From: an uncultured Agathobaculum sp.
Lineage (GTDB): Bacteria; Bacillota; Clostridia; Oscillospirales; Butyricicoccaceae
DNA: 64,000 bases
Assembly (NCBI GenBank): GCA_944384725.1
Contig: CALWUJ010000001.1
Coordinates: 1 to 64,000, forward strand
Direction of reading: 5' to 3'
Shown piece by piece: positions 9,162 through 19,017 of the stretch. The number at the start of each line of letters is the position of its first letter. Position 1 is the first letter of the stretch. The position numbers and the translations under genes are program-made. The notes under the pieces are model-generated. The model worked only from the letters and a program-made list of their open reading frames with translations. It was not told the DNA's origin and did no database searches.

Positions 9162-10652
9162 ATGGCGCAATATATTTTGGCTTTGGATCAAGGCACCACC
9201 AGCTCGCGCGCGATCCTGTTCGACCGCGAGCAAAACATTCTTGCCATCCGCCAACATGAGCTGACACAGCACTACCCGCATGAAGGCTGGGTGGAGCAGG
9301 ACCCAATGGATATCTGGTCGACGCAATACGCCGCGATGCTTGAGGTGCTGGCGGCTTCCGACGTATCTCCAAAGGACATCGCCGGCATCGGCATCACCAA
9401 CCAGCGTGAAACCACCATCCTCTGGGACCGGAAAACCGGACGTCCGATTTATAACGCCATCGTTTGGCAGTGCCGCCGCACGGCCGATATCGTGGACGGA
9501 CTGGTGGCACAGGGCCTTTCCGAGCACATCCGGCAAACGACAGGGTTGATCCCGGATGCTTATTTTTCCGGCACAAAAATTAAATGGATTCTCGACCATG
9601 TCGAGGGCGCGCGGGAAAAGGCTGCGCGCGGCGACATTCTGTTCGGCACGGTCGATTCCTGGCTGGTCTGGAAGCTGACGGGCGGTAAAGTGCACATCAC
9701 GGACGCGACCAACGCCGCACGCACCATGATCTTCAATATCCACACGCTGGATTGGGATGACACGCTGCTCGAAGCGCTCGACATTCCGCGCGCTATGCTG
9801 CCGCGCGTGTGTTCGTCCAGCGAAGTGTACGGCACGGTCGCCATGCCGGGCGGCGATATCCCGATCACAGGTATCGCAGGCGACCAGCAGGCCGCCCTCT
9901 TCGGGCAGACCTGCTTTGCGCCGGGCGATGCAAAAAACACCTACGGCACTGGCTGCTTCCTGCTGATGAACACCGGCACACAGGCCTGCGAAAGCGAAAA
10001 CGGGCTGCTGACTACCATCGGCATCCGCATCGGGAACGAAACGCAATATGCGCTGGAAGGCAGCGTTTTTGTCGGTGGCGCGGTCATCCAGTGGCTGCGG
10101 GATGAAATGCGCTTTTTCGCGGAAAGCCGTGATGCGGAATACTATGCCAAAAAAGTGCCGGACACAGGCGGCGTTTATCTTGTGCCCGCTTTTACCGGCC
10201 TTGGCGCACCGCACTGGGACATGTATGCGCGCGGCTGCTTAGTCGGCTTGACGCGCGGCACCTCCCGCGAGCACATCATCCGTGCCGCACAGGAGTCCAT
10301 CGCCTATCAGGTCAACGATCTGCTGGACGCCATGGCGCGCGACACCGGCGTGCCGCTGTCCTCGCTCTCGGTAGACGGCGGCGCGAGCCGCGACAGCTTC
10401 CTGATGCAGTTTCAGGCAGATATCTCACAGTGTTCCATCCGCCGTCCGGTCATCCGCGAAACAACCGCGCTGGGTGCCTGCTATCTGGCAGGGCTTGCCA
10501 CCGGCGTATGGCGCAGCCGAGAGGAACTGACGCAGCTTTGGCGTTGTGATACATTCTATGAACCCGCCATGGAAGCGGATACCCGCCGGCGGCTGCTGAC
10601 AGGCTGGGCAAAAGCAGTCGGCCGCAGTCTGGACTGGGCGGAACACAGCTAA
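9162..10652 (+). CDS. glpK: Glycerol kinase
   Basis: FGGY-family kinase that phosphorylates glycerol to sn-glycerol 3-phosphate. The 496-residue protein has the N-terminal phosphate loop DQGTTSSR (9-16), [32 protein letters not shown] and the C-terminal [16 protein letters not shown] signature. It stands alone on its strand, with its own promoter and terminator and no glpF or glpD next to it. A GAGGCG site precedes the ATG. Confidence 0.98.
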   Translation: MAQYILALDQGTTSSRAILFDREQNILAIRQHELTQHYPHEGWVEQDPMDIWSTQYAAMLEVLAASDVSPKDIAGIGITNQRETTILWDRKTGRPIYNAIVWQCRRTADIVDGLVAQGLSEHIRQTTGLIPDAYFSGTKIKWILDHVEGAREKAARGDILFGTVDSWLVWKLTGGKVHITDATNAARTMIFNIHTLDWDDTLLEALDIPRAMLPRVCSSSEVYGTVAMPGGDIPITGIAGDQQAALFGQTCFAPGDAKNTYGTGCFLLMNTGTQACESENGLLTTIGIRIGNETQYALEGSVFVGGAVIQWLRDEMRFFAESRDAEYYAKKVPDTGGVYLVPAFTGLGAPHWDMYARGCLVGLTRGTSREHIIRAAQESIAYQVNDLLDAMARDTGVPLSSLSVDGGASRDSFLMQFQADISQCSIRRPVIRETTALGACYLAGLATGVWRSREELTQLWRCDTFYEPAMEADTRRRLLTGWAKAVGRSLDWAEHS

Positions 10653-10663
10653 AAAATGCAAAT

Positions 10664-10694
10664 AAGAACGGCCTTACGAAGGCCGTTCTTTTTT
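10664..10694. terminator. Bidirectional terminator between glpK and the U32 peptidase gene
   Basis: 12-bp perfect stem AAGAACGGCCTT/AAGGCCGTTCTT (10664-10675 with 10679-10690), loop ACG, followed by T-rich sequence on the plus strand and flanked by A-rich sequence that serves the minus strand. The stem overlaps the stop of the convergent peptidase gene. Confidence 0.85.
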
Positions 10695-11909
10695 CTTGCG
10701 TAAAATTGCGTATTCATCCACAGCAAACGGGAAAGAGAAGTGTACCCGCATCTGCGGTACATTGAATAGGTCGAGCGTCTCGCCCTCGTCGTTGACCACG
10801 CCATCTGCGTGGAAACGATACGGAGACTGCCCCGGCTGAATGAGTTCCAGCTCCTCGCTCTTGAAAATACGGTTTTTCAAAGCAAACACCGCGTGCCCGT
10901 CCGCACCGCAGTCAACCGGCATACCCACCACTTCGTATTCCCGGATATACTGGCTGTCACCATAATGCTGCCCGTTTTCCTCCGAACCGAAGTAAAATCC
11001 GGTGTAATATTCGCGGTGGCTGACCTTGTTCACTTCCTCACGGCAGAACTGCGGCAGCACGAAGCCCGCTGGATCGGCGGCATAGGCGTCGATCGCTGCG
11101 CGGTATGCGCCGGTCACGCAAGCGGTATAATACGCCGTCTTGTTGCGCCCCTCGATCTTGAAGGAATTCACACCGGCGCGCACCAATTCCGGAATATGCT
11201 CGATCATGCACATATCTTTGGAATTATACAGATAGGTGCCGCGGGCATCCTCCTCAACCGGGAAAAACTCACCCGGCCGCTTTTCCTCCATCAGCGCGTA
11301 ATTCCAGCGGCAAGGCTGGGCACACGCGCCGTGATTAGCATCCCGTCCGGTCATATACTGCGAGATCAGGCAGCGCCCAGAATAGGAAATACACATCGCG
11401 CCATGCACAAATGCTTCGATTTCCAGCGTTTTCGGCGTTTTCGCACGAATCGCTGCAATTTCGTCAAGCGACAGTTCACGCGCCAGCACCACACGCTCTG
11501 CGCCCAGATCTGCCCAAAAGTTCGCTGCCTCGTGGTTGAGGATGCTGGTCTGGGTCGAAATGTGCAGCGGCACCTTGGGTGCATAGCGCTGCGCCATGCG
11601 GATCACACCCACATCCGCCACGATCAAAGCATCTGCCCCCGCGTCTGCCAGCAATTCCAGATATGCAGGCAGTGCAGGCAAATCACATTCAGACGGCATG
11701 ATATTGACCGTGATATAACATTTGACGCCGTGCGCATGTGCATAGGCAATGCCCGCGCGCAGCTCCTGATCGTCAAAGTTTGCGGCAGCGGCCCGCATGC
11801 CGAACCGCTGTCCCGCAAAATACACTGCATTTGCACCATACGCAATGGCAAAACGCATTTTTTCCATATCGCCCGCAGGCGAAAGCAACTCCGGCATCTG
11901 ATTATTCAC
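10674..11909 (-). CDS. Peptidase U32 family protein
   Basis: Collagenase-like U32 family; bacterial members also include tRNA and cofactor hydroxylation factors, so the substrate is uncertain. The protein starts MPELLSPAGDMEKM after a few leader residues and contains the family signature EAFVHGAMCISYSGRC with its Cys residues, followed by CAQPCRW. A GTG start at 11909 is preferred because GGAGGG lies 6 nt upstream; the ATG at 11897 is the alternative. The start overlaps the mltG stop by 8 bp, suggesting coupled translation. Length is about 411 aa. Confidence 0.9.
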   Translation of the reverse strand: MNNQMPELLSPAGDMEKMRFAIAYGANAVYFAGQRFGMRAAAANFDDQELRAGIAYAHAHGVKCYITVNIMPSECDLPALPAYLELLADAGADALIVADVGVIRMAQRYAPKVPLHISTQTSILNHEAANFWADLGAERVVLARELSLDEIAAIRAKTPKTLEIEAFVHGAMCISYSGRCLISQYMTGRDANHGACAQPCRWNYALMEEKRPGEFFPVEEDARGTYLYNSKDMCMIEHIPELVRAGVNSFKIEGRNKTAYYTACVTGAYRAAIDAYAADPAGFVLPQFCREEVNKVSHREYYTGFYFGSEENGQHYGDSQYIREYEVVGMPVDCGADGHAVFALKNRIFKSEELELIQPGQSPYRFHADGVVNDEGETLDLFNVPQMRVHFSFPFAVDEYAILRKKKERPS

Positions 11910-13059
11910 CGCTGCCCTCCGCATTTGCAGCCGCAGCAGCAGCCTGCGCCGCATTGGATTTCGTGATATTCGCCTCGTGCTCTGCATAGCTGTTGGCAAA
12001 CAGGTGCGTGCCATCCGGCATAGCGACATAGTAGTAATAATTATGCTGCTCCGGATGCGATGCCGCATACAGGGAAGCGTAGCCCGGATTGCAGATCGGT
12101 CCGGGCGGCAGACCCTGCTTGGTGTACAGGTTATACGGCGTATCGGATGCCAAATCCGCTTCGCTGAGCGTACCGCTTGTCCGACCAAGGCCATACAGGA
12201 CGGATGCGTCCACCTGCAGATACGGGAACTCGCTGGAGTTATTCAAACGGTTATAGATAACGCCGGCAATCGTTGCACGTTCGCTGTCCACCTTCGCCTC
12301 ACGTTCAACCAACGATGCAATCGTTACAATATCATGCATGGACCGGCCAAGGCTTTCCGCACCGGCCTGAACATCCGCATCATATTTGGTTTCAAAGTTG
12401 TTGAGCATCTTGTTAATGGTATCAACCACCGTCGCGTTGCCCTTATAGATCTCATAGGTATCCGGGAACAGATACCCTTCCAACCAGCCCTCGGTTGCCG
12501 GCAGCTCATCCTTCAGGAACGTATGCTTGAACGGATATTCGTTGAGCGCTTCGTTCAGCGCATCCTCCGTGCAAACATGCTCATCCAGCAGCAGCTGCTT
12601 GATCTGAGAGACCGAGTAACCCTCCGGAACCGTAATTTGCATGGTCTCCTTGCTCGATGCATTGACCAGCGTATCAATGATCTGACCGTAGTCCATATTG
12701 GGATTGAGCGAGTAAGAACCTGCCAGCACGCCATCATTATCACCCTTGATGCGGACATACAGCTTGAAGATGGTGCCGTAATTGATGACACCTTCATCAT
12801 CCAGCTGTTTTGCCAGCGAAATCAGGTCGGTGTTTTCCGAAACCGTGATTTCCTTGACCGCATTTTCCTTAACAAACGCGAATACGTCATTGGCAACAAA
12901 AATCGCCGCCAACGACAGAATAATCGAAATACCCAGCACGGCAATCACATAAACCACCGTTCCTGCACATCCGCCGTTGACCTGGCGGCGGCTACGGCGG
13001 CGGCGCTGCTCCTGCGGCTGCGGGATACGCTGTGTTTCCTGATTAAAATTATTATCCAT
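11902..13059 (-). CDS. mltG: Endolytic transglycosylase MltG (YceG-like)
   Basis: Membrane-anchored lytic transglycosylase that cuts nascent peptidoglycan and is thought to end glycan elongation. A short basic cytoplasmic N-terminus (RRRRSRRQ) precedes one membrane segment (about 31-55), an extracytoplasmic LysM-like region, and the YceG domain with the catalytic-Glu motif VEREAKVDSERATIAGV. The C-terminus ends in an alanine-rich tail (QAAAAAANAEG). It is translationally linked to the downstream U32 gene and follows the CPBP protease gene by 30 bp. Confidence 0.94.
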   Translation of the reverse strand: MDNNFNQETQRIPQPQEQRRRRSRRQVNGGCAGTVVYVIAVLGISIILSLAAIFVANDVFAFVKENAVKEITVSENTDLISLAKQLDDEGVINYGTIFKLYVRIKGDNDGVLAGSYSLNPNMDYGQIIDTLVNASSKETMQITVPEGYSVSQIKQLLLDEHVCTEDALNEALNEYPFKHTFLKDELPATEGWLEGYLFPDTYEIYKGNATVVDTINKMLNNFETKYDADVQAGAESLGRSMHDIVTIASLVEREAKVDSERATIAGVIYNRLNNSSEFPYLQVDASVLYGLGRTSGTLSEADLASDTPYNLYTKQGLPPGPICNPGYASLYAASHPEQHNYYYYVAMPDGTHLFANSYAEHEANITKSNAAQAAAAAANAEGSGE

Positions 13060-13089
13060 TGTCTCACCTCAATATTGTTCTGTTTTCCA

Positions 13090-13980
13090 TTAAAGCACCC
13101 GGTTTACAATCAGCTTTGCGACAAAAGCAAGGAAAAAAGCCAGCATACCCGGATTGCGCACCAGCAACCACAGGTCATACAAACCGGCGCTTTTTTCAAA
13201 ATGAGGAATGCAGCCTCTGGTCAGAAGCGTTTCCAGTTCGCGCAGTGTCAAATAAAGGAAGAGCAGCAATACAAGTGCATTGATCGCCGCAAAATAGCTC
13301 CATATGCCAAAAGCCGCATAAGTATCCGTGATCCAAAGCACAAACACATAATACAGATTGTTCACGCCGTGCGCTAGAATCGCAGGCCAGACGCTGCCGG
13401 ACACATAGGTCAGGTATGCATAAGCGATACCAGCCAGAAACGGGCCTGCAAAGTTCATCATACTGCCATGCAGCATGGCAAACGCCAAACCGCTGAAAAT
13501 CAGGCAGGCGGACGTGCCGACGCTTTCCTCATGTACGGTAAACAATGTACCGCGCAAATACACCTCTTCCATCACGGATGAGAGCACCACAATGATGAAA
13601 AAACGGGCAGACATGCTCAGCCCTGACTGCGGCGCATCGAGCGGAGTTGCTGATAAATCCGCACCAACCAGACCCGCCAAATGGTAAACCAGCAAATTCA
13701 GGAACAACGAAAGCACCGCCACGGTGACACCCAATCGGACCGTCAGTCCCAGTATCCCCTTGCGCATACGGCGAGGCTGCAACCGTTTGCGCAGCTTCTT
13801 TTGATCCCGCATGGAAAACACCAGCAGAACCAGTGGCAGCGCGAACGAAATAAACTCCGCCAGTGCAATCAGCGGCGCACTGCCGCCGAAGCGGCCCGCC
13901 AGCTTTCCGGTACCCGTCAGCAGACAAAAGCACAAAAACAGGGAAAGGCCGGGCAGCAGCGCAATTTTGTTATTCTTCAT
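13090..13980 (-). CDS. CPBP-family intramembrane metalloprotease
   Basis: Multi-spanning membrane protein of 296 residues with the three catalytic motifs of the CAAX-protease/bacteriocin-processing (CPBP, Abi) family: EEVYLRG, FAMLH and HGVNN. Hydrophobic segments run through most of the length. It overlaps the end of the upstream 5-formyl-THF cyclo-ligase gene by 11 bp. Substrate unknown; members process peptides or act in membrane stress and bacteriocin immunity. Confidence 0.9.
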   Translation of the reverse strand: MKNNKIALLPGLSLFLCFCLLTGTGKLAGRFGGSAPLIALAEFISFALPLVLLVFSMRDQKKLRKRLQPRRMRKGILGLTVRLGVTVAVLSLFLNLLVYHLAGLVGADLSATPLDAPQSGLSMSARFFIIVVLSSVMEEVYLRGTLFTVHEESVGTSACLIFSGLAFAMLHGSMMNFAGPFLAGIAYAYLTYVSGSVWPAILAHGVNNLYYVFVLWITDTYAAFGIWSYFAAINALVLLLFLYLTLRELETLLTRGCIPHFEKSAGLYDLWLLVRNPGMLAFFLAFVAKLIVNRVL

Positions 13981-14539
13981 CCGTGCGCAGCACCTGCCTT
14001 TCCGTTATGATCCAATGGCATCTTTGATCGAGCGCAGTATGCGGCAGGCTTTCCACCAGACGCTTTTCGGCGCAAAGCGCCATGCGAACGGCTCCCGTCC
14101 GGCAAAGAAAGCGGTCATAGTATCCGCCGCCATACCCCAAGCGATAGCCCTGCTTGTCACAAGCAAGCGCCGGAACCAATACCAGATCGATCTCTTCAGG
14201 CAGAATCTCCCGCGTAGTATCAGACGGTTCGTCGATCCCGTGCGCGCCCGGCCGCAATTCATCCAGCGAGGTGATTTGCCGCGCGGTCATTTCGCCCGCT
14301 GCGCCGCAAAGCGGAACGCAGACGGTTTTCCCCGCCGCAAGCGCTTCGCGCAGCAATGCGCGGGTGTCGATCTCCTGCGGCGTAGATACATAGGCAAAAA
14401 TACATCCCGCGCGGCGATAGCTTTCATGCTCGAGTACTTGAGCGGCAATCCGCCTGTCGGCAGACTGCTTGCCCTCCGCATCCTGCGCAGCGCGTTCGGA
14501 AAGAAATTTGCGACGCAGTATCTTCTTATCGTTCGACAT
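13970..14539 (-). CDS. 5-formyltetrahydrofolate cyclo-ligase
   Basis: Converts 5-formyl-THF with ATP to 5,10-methenyl-THF. The 189-residue protein has an N-terminal basic helix (KKILRRKFLSER) and the signature VPALACDKQGYRLGYGGGYYDRFL. The ATG at 14539 lies inside the end of the DJ-1 gene (14-bp overlap) and has no strong ribosome site, so coupled translation is likely. The upstream extension in the same frame is DJ-1 antiframe and was left out. Confidence 0.92.
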   Translation of the reverse strand: MSNDKKILRRKFLSERAAQDAEGKQSADRRIAAQVLEHESYRRAGCIFAYVSTPQEIDTRALLREALAAGKTVCVPLCGAAGEMTARQITSLDELRPGAHGIDEPSDTTREILPEEIDLVLVPALACDKQGYRLGYGGGYYDRFLCRTGAVRMALCAEKRLVESLPHTALDQRCHWIITERQVLRTDEE

Positions 14540-15077
14540 GGTGCACAACTTCGGCAGCAATCCGGCGCGCCTGCTCTTCGCCGCGCAGCGCGGACACCAG
14601 CGCACAGCCGAAATCGAGTGCGCCGCCCACGCCGCAGGCGGTGATAATGCGGCCGTCCACCACGCAGGTGCGCTTGAGCGGGGTTGCTCCCGTCATGCCG
14701 TCCTCCATACCCGGATAGCAGGTTGCCTTGCGCCCCTTGAGCAGACCCATGCCACCCAAAATAATCGACGGTGCAGCGCAGATCGCAGCAACGTATTTGC
14801 CTTCGTCATAGCACTTGCGCACTGCGTTTGTGACACGCTCGTCCGCATACAGGTTTTTCGTGCCCGGCATGCCGCCCGGCAGAACCACCATATCCGCGTT
14901 GTCCCAATCCGCCTGATCCATGGGCAGATCGGTCTGGATGCCGATGCCATGCGAGCCGTGCACGAGCTCACCCGTCACACCCACCAGCTTGACCTCGACG
15001 CCCGCGCGGCGCAGCAAATCGGCCGGGGTAATGGCTTCCGTCTCTTCAAATCCCTCTGCTAACAGTACATATACCAT
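14526..15077 (-). CDS. DJ-1/PfpI family protein (YajL/ThiJ-like)
   Basis: 183-residue single-domain protein. The family acidic residue lies in AEGFEETEA (7-15) and the nucleophile-elbow cysteine in AAICAAP. LPGGMPGTKNL follows the family pattern. DJ-1 relatives include glyoxalases and protein-deglycase candidates; the specific activity cannot be told from sequence. Confidence 0.9.
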   Translation of the reverse strand: MVYVLLAEGFEETEAITPADLLRRAGVEVKLVGVTGELVHGSHGIGIQTDLPMDQADWDNADMVVLPGGMPGTKNLYADERVTNAVRKCYDEGKYVAAICAAPSIILGGMGLLKGRKATCYPGMEDGMTGATPLKRTCVVDGRIITACGVGGALDFGCALVSALRGEEQARRIAAEVVHHVER

Positions 15078-15092
15078 CTCTTGTCACACCTT

Positions 15093-15890
15093 TCAGTTCA
15101 GCATTAAATTCATATATCCACGGGAATCCTCCCGCTCTTCATACCATTTGATACAACCGAGCGCACTCTGCACGCCGCTGCCAGTAACCGGGCATCGTTC
15201 CAAACCGAGCGCCGCAAGCAGTCCTTGCTCGCGCTCCTCTGTCAAGCCAAACGCCTCCTGTACCGTATCCGTCCAGCAAAAGACATAGGCCGCAAGGGTA
15301 TCCCCTGTGAACCAGCCAAACACGCCTGCGCCCAGTGCGTCAAACATATCTATCTGTGCGCACCAGTATGCTGCATCGCGCACAATCCGGCAATCCGTTG
15401 CCAAACGGTCATATATTGCTGCCATTTGGGGCACATCGGCCCGCGTCAGCCGCCGCGGTGCTTGGCCGTCCTCTGTTCGCACGATTTCGTGCTTTTCCGT
15501 ATAGAAAAACGGCTCATATCCAAACGGACGGTAAAAATCAAACAGCCAAGGCTCAGCTGGAATCAGCGTCGAAGCCGCTCTGCCCTGCTCCCGGTCGATC
15601 TCAAAGGATGCTTCGAGCAGACGTGCCATATGGCCCTTGCGGCGGTGCGCCGGATCAGTGCACGCGCCGTAAATATAGGTGATTTCCTGTTCGCTGCCGC
15701 CAGTCCTCAGCCGGTACGGCAGCATCTGCACCATTGCGCACAGCGCCCCCTGTTCTTCGCTCAGCAGCACCGTGCCGCAGTCAAAGAAGTGCGCAAAAAA
15801 ATAATCGTTAAAACCGCCCTCGTCGGGAAAACAAGTTTCCCACAGTTGCCGAATGCCCGGTATGTCCTGCGGTTTCGCCCACCGGATCAT
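15093..15890 (-). CDS. GNAT-family N-acetyltransferase
   Basis: 265-residue protein with an N-terminal GNAT fold: acceptor region WETCFPDEGG and acetyl-CoA motif A DPAHRRKGHMARLL, then FDFYRPFGYEPFF. The C-terminal half resembles the extra domain of Eis-like two-domain acetyltransferases. Its ATG overlaps the upstream DUF2156 stop by 4 bp. Substrate unknown. Confidence 0.87.
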   Translation of the reverse strand: MIRWAKPQDIPGIRQLWETCFPDEGGFNDYFFAHFFDCGTVLLSEEQGALCAMVQMLPYRLRTGGSEQEITYIYGACTDPAHRRKGHMARLLEASFEIDREQGRAASTLIPAEPWLFDFYRPFGYEPFFYTEKHEIVRTEDGQAPRRLTRADVPQMAAIYDRLATDCRIVRDAAYWCAQIDMFDALGAGVFGWFTGDTLAAYVFCWTDTVQEAFGLTEEREQGLLAALGLERCPVTGSGVQSALGCIKWYEEREDSRGYMNLMLN

Positions 15891-16801
15891 GCCTGCGGCT
15901 CCTTCGGCACGGCAGTATATTTCACGCCACGCATCACCGGGTAATACGACTTCTTCGCCTTGCGCAGACCTTCCAGACCAAGATCTTCCTCTCTATTGAC
16001 GTATTGCACGTCATCGCAGTTCCGCAAAACGAACTGCTGGTTAATCATCTGATACGCACCTGGAATGGTGTGATCGGCCTTTTCAATCTGCACCACATAC
16101 ATATCCGGCTCCGCCTTACAGCCGAACGTGAAGGCAATCACCTCACCGTCCAACCGCAGCACACCGCCCCGCAGTTCAAGTGCGTCAAAGTTGTGCAGCG
16201 CCTGCACAATTGCACAGGTCTCACCCTGAAAATCCCGGCTCTGCGCGCAGCCGTTCTGGTTGCACCAGCGGATATGATACCCAAACGCATCTTTGATATT
16301 ATCGCGCGACATATCCTCATAGCTCCAGCGGCCTTCATATGCCGCCTGAAACCGATTGACCAGATTGCGCTTGCTTTGCAGCTTTTTGCCCGACAGCGTG
16401 CGCAGCTTTTCCGCCAGATAAATATAATCGTCGCCATCCTCATTGTCATGAGAAAAGATAAATTTGCCCGGCCGCACCGCCTCGATCCGTTCGATCATCG
16501 GTTCCGCCACCGATACAACCACAAACGGAATGCCGCGCTCGGCGGCATCATGCTCAAGCGCATCGAGCGCATCGCCCAGATCGCCCTCACCTATAGGAGC
16601 GAGATAGCAATCGTGGCCCCCGTCCAGCGGCGTCATCTTGACCAGTAAAAAGCCGTCCCGAAAACAAATTTGCGTGTTATAGTGGCTGCGCCACATAAAC
16701 AGATCCACGAAGCAGCGCTCACACAGATGATAATAATAGTGCGAACCGCATTCCTCTACTTGTTGCTTGTCCTCCAATGTAATTTCTCGAAATGGTAACA
16801 T
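15887..16801 (-). CDS. DUF2156 / phosphatidylglycerol lysyltransferase-like protein
   Basis: 304-residue protein matching the DUF2156 fold, which is a pair of GNAT-like halves as in the catalytic domain of MprF. Recognisable parts include LSGKKLQSKRNLVNRF and GAYQMINQQFV. No membrane segments are present, so it is not a full MprF. The ATG at 16801 is preferred because AAAGGAAAAGG lies upstream. It overlaps the GNAT gene by 4 bp (ATGA). First gene of the seven-gene minus-strand run; no convincing promoter was found in 16802-16956. Confidence 0.85.
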   Translation of the reverse strand: MLPFREITLEDKQQVEECGSHYYYHLCERCFVDLFMWRSHYNTQICFRDGFLLVKMTPLDGGHDCYLAPIGEGDLGDALDALEHDAAERGIPFVVVSVAEPMIERIEAVRPGKFIFSHDNEDGDDYIYLAEKLRTLSGKKLQSKRNLVNRFQAAYEGRWSYEDMSRDNIKDAFGYHIRWCNQNGCAQSRDFQGETCAIVQALHNFDALELRGGVLRLDGEVIAFTFGCKAEPDMYVVQIEKADHTIPGAYQMINQQFVLRNCDDVQYVNREEDLGLEGLRKAKKSYYPVMRGVKYTAVPKEPQA

Positions 16802-16956
16802 AAACAATCCTTTTCCTTTATTATCGCGGCGATCCCCCATCGCCTGCATCCGGTTTCCCGTGTCGCTTGGAATTTTCTTTCTGTCCTACTGACCCATTTT
16901 TCCCATATTTTCCGGGTTTTATCGCAAAGCTTTATCGGCTTGGCACATCCCCTATC

Positions 16957-17694
16957 TTATTTTCGTTTGCCGCCGAACAGCCGCTCCCGAATGACGATCA
17001 GCAGGAATTTAGGCAGCTTCATCATGCGGCCGATACGGCTGGGCTGACAAAGCAGCCGGTAAAACCATTCCAGTCCCAGCTTGATAAAGATTTTCGGCGC
17101 ACGCTTGGCAACGCCCGCAAACACATCGAGTGAACCACCCAATCCGCAGAACAGGCTTGCATGGATTTCATCCATATAATTTGCCATAAACCGTTCCTGC
17201 TTGGGTGCACCGAGGCAGACAAACACTACGTCTGCACCGCCGCAAGCATTAATCGCATCCACCGCGGTTTGCGGATCAGTGAAATAGCCATCCTGTGTGC
17301 CGGCCAGCACCAGCCCCGGATATTTTTTGCACAGATTTTCCCCGGCTTTTTCAGCAACGCCCGGTTTCGCCCCGAGCAAGAACAGCCGCATGTTCTCTTT
17401 CGCCATTGCAGCGACCAGATTCTCGGCAAACTCAATGCCTGCAACCTTGCCGCAAAGCTCCTCACCGAGGATTTTCGCCGCATAAATAATGCCGATACCA
17501 TCCGGCAGAACAAGCGCCGCACGGTTGACGATGCCCATATATTCGCTGTCCCGACAGCAAAGATCAACGATTTCGGGATTTGGCGTTACCACATAGCCCT
17601 TCTGCCTTGCGCGGATACGGCTCATCGCCGTATCAACAGCCTGCTGCATGGTCACTGCATGGAAATGCACGCCCAAAATGGAAGCGGTTTTCAT
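16957..17694 (-). CDS. WecB/TagA/CpsF-family glycosyltransferase
   Basis: GT26-family enzyme; TagA adds ManNAc to undecaprenyl-PP-GlcNAc in wall teichoic acid synthesis. The 245-residue protein has TPNPEIVDL (37-45), LPDGIGI, VCLGAPKQERF and the C-terminal RAPKIFIKLGLEWFYRL. A basic membrane-association tail (ERLFGGKRK) is present. It stands alone behind its own promoter, downstream of the leu terminator. The precise acceptor cannot be told from sequence. Confidence 0.92.
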   Translation of the reverse strand: MKTASILGVHFHAVTMQQAVDTAMSRIRARQKGYVVTPNPEIVDLCCRDSEYMGIVNRAALVLPDGIGIIYAAKILGEELCGKVAGIEFAENLVAAMAKENMRLFLLGAKPGVAEKAGENLCKKYPGLVLAGTQDGYFTDPQTAVDAINACGGADVVFVCLGAPKQERFMANYMDEIHASLFCGLGGSLDVFAGVAKRAPKIFIKLGLEWFYRLLCQPSRIGRMMKLPKFLLIVIRERLFGGKRK

Positions 17695-17756
17695 TTTCTA
17701 TCTCCTGCATTCTTTATTGTCATAATATAGAACAGTGGGTACTCAAAATCTATCTT

Positions 17757-17785
17757 ATTATACAGCAGTCTCTGCAAAATCTCAA
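17757..17785 (-). promoter_or_regulatory. Sigma-A promoter for the TagA-like gene
   Basis: Minus-strand TTGAGA (17785..17780) and TATAAT (17762..17757) with a 17-bp spacer. The leader to the ATG at 17694 is about 55 nt. Confidence 0.8.
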
Positions 17786-17894
17786 GTCTATGCATATCAA
17801 ATCTCTTTTTGGCACAAATATAAGCAAGAAGTACGGTATTCCGCCTAACTTCTTGCACATTTTCTTCTTTTCTATTGGTCTTGGCGACAAAGGC

Positions 17895-17926
17895 AAAAAG
17901 GGGACGCAGCCGTTCGCTGCGTCCCC
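17895..17926 (-). terminator. leuACDB operon terminator
   Basis: 11-bp perfect stem GGGGACGCAGC/GCTGCGTCCCC (17926..17916 with 17910..17900), 5-nt loop, followed on the minus strand by five T. It lies 12 bp after the leuB stop. Confidence 0.9.
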
Positions 17927-17937
17927 GTATGCGTTTC

Positions 17938-19014
17938 TTAAATCTGTGCGCGGATGAGTTCGCCCATCTCGCTGGTGGAAAGCACCTTTTCGCCCTTGGC
18001 GGCAATGTCCGCCGTGCGGTAGCCAGCATTCAGCACAGCCTCGACCGCGTTTTCAATCGCGTCTGCCTCCGTCATCAAGCCGAAGGAATAGCGCAGCATC
18101 ATCGCGCAGGACAGAATGGTCGCGATCGGATTTGCAATCCCCTTGCCCGCAATATCGGGCGCCGATCCGTGGATCGGTTCGTACATGCCCTTGCCGGTCT
18201 CGTTCATCGAAGCCGAGGGCAGCATACCGATCGAGCCGGTAATCATGGAAGCTTCGTCCGACAGGATATCGCCGAACAGGTTGCCGGTCACGATCACGTC
18301 GAACTGACCAGGATTGCGCACCAGCTGCATTGCGCAGTTATCGACGTACATATCCGAGTACTCCACCTCGGGATATTCGTCCTTGATACGGTGCATAGTC
18401 TCGCGCCAGACGCGGCTGGTCTCCAGCACATTTGCCTTATCGACCGAGCAAACCTTCTTATTACGCTTCATCGCCATTTTAAAGGCACGGCGGCCGATAC
18501 GCTCAATCTCATAAACCGAATAGTTCATGTCGTCCGCACCGACCTCGCCCCAGCCCTTTTCGCTTTCGCGGCGGTAGTGCTTGCCGAAATAAACGTCGCC
18601 GGTCAGCTCGCGGCAGACGAGGATGTCAAAGCCGTCCCCGATAATCTCCGGCTTGATCGGGCAGGCATCCGACAGAGCCTTGTGCATCTGCGCGGGGCGC
18701 AGATTAACGAACAGGCCGAGCGCCGAACGCAGACCGAGCAGCGCCTTTTCCGGGCGCTTTTCCGAAGGGACTTCGTCCCACTTCGGGCCGCCGACCGCGC
18801 CGAGCAGCACAGAATCCGCATTTTTGCAGATTTCAATGGTTTCCTCGGTCAGCGGGATGCCATTTGCGTCAATGGAGCAGCCGCCTGCGAGTACCTCGGT
18901 ATAGTTGAACTGATGGCCAAACTTTTCTCCGACCTTATCCAGTACCTTCATCGCCTCAGTAACGATCTCCGGGCCAATGCCGTCGCCCTTGACGACCGCA
19001 ATATTGTACTGCAT
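17938..19014 (-). CDS. leuB: 3-isopropylmalate dehydrogenase
   Basis: Oxidises and decarboxylates 3-isopropylmalate to 2-oxoisocaproate with NAD+. The 358-residue protein has LLGAVGGPKWD, the Arg-rich substrate region GLRSALGLFVNLRP, metal-binding DNCAMQLVRNP and HGSAPDIAGKGIANP. Last gene of leuACDB; it begins 3 bp after leuD. Confidence 0.98.
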   Translation of the reverse strand: MQYNIAVVKGDGIGPEIVTEAMKVLDKVGEKFGHQFNYTEVLAGGCSIDANGIPLTEETIEICKNADSVLLGAVGGPKWDEVPSEKRPEKALLGLRSALGLFVNLRPAQMHKALSDACPIKPEIIGDGFDILVCRELTGDVYFGKHYRRESEKGWGEVGADDMNYSVYEIERIGRRAFKMAMKRNKKVCSVDKANVLETSRVWRETMHRIKDEYPEVEYSDMYVDNCAMQLVRNPGQFDVIVTGNLFGDILSDEASMITGSIGMLPSASMNETGKGMYEPIHGSAPDIAGKGIANPIATILSCAMMLRYSFGLMTEADAIENAVEAVLNAGYRTADIAAKGEKVLSTSEMGELIRAQI

Positions 19015-19017
19015 CGC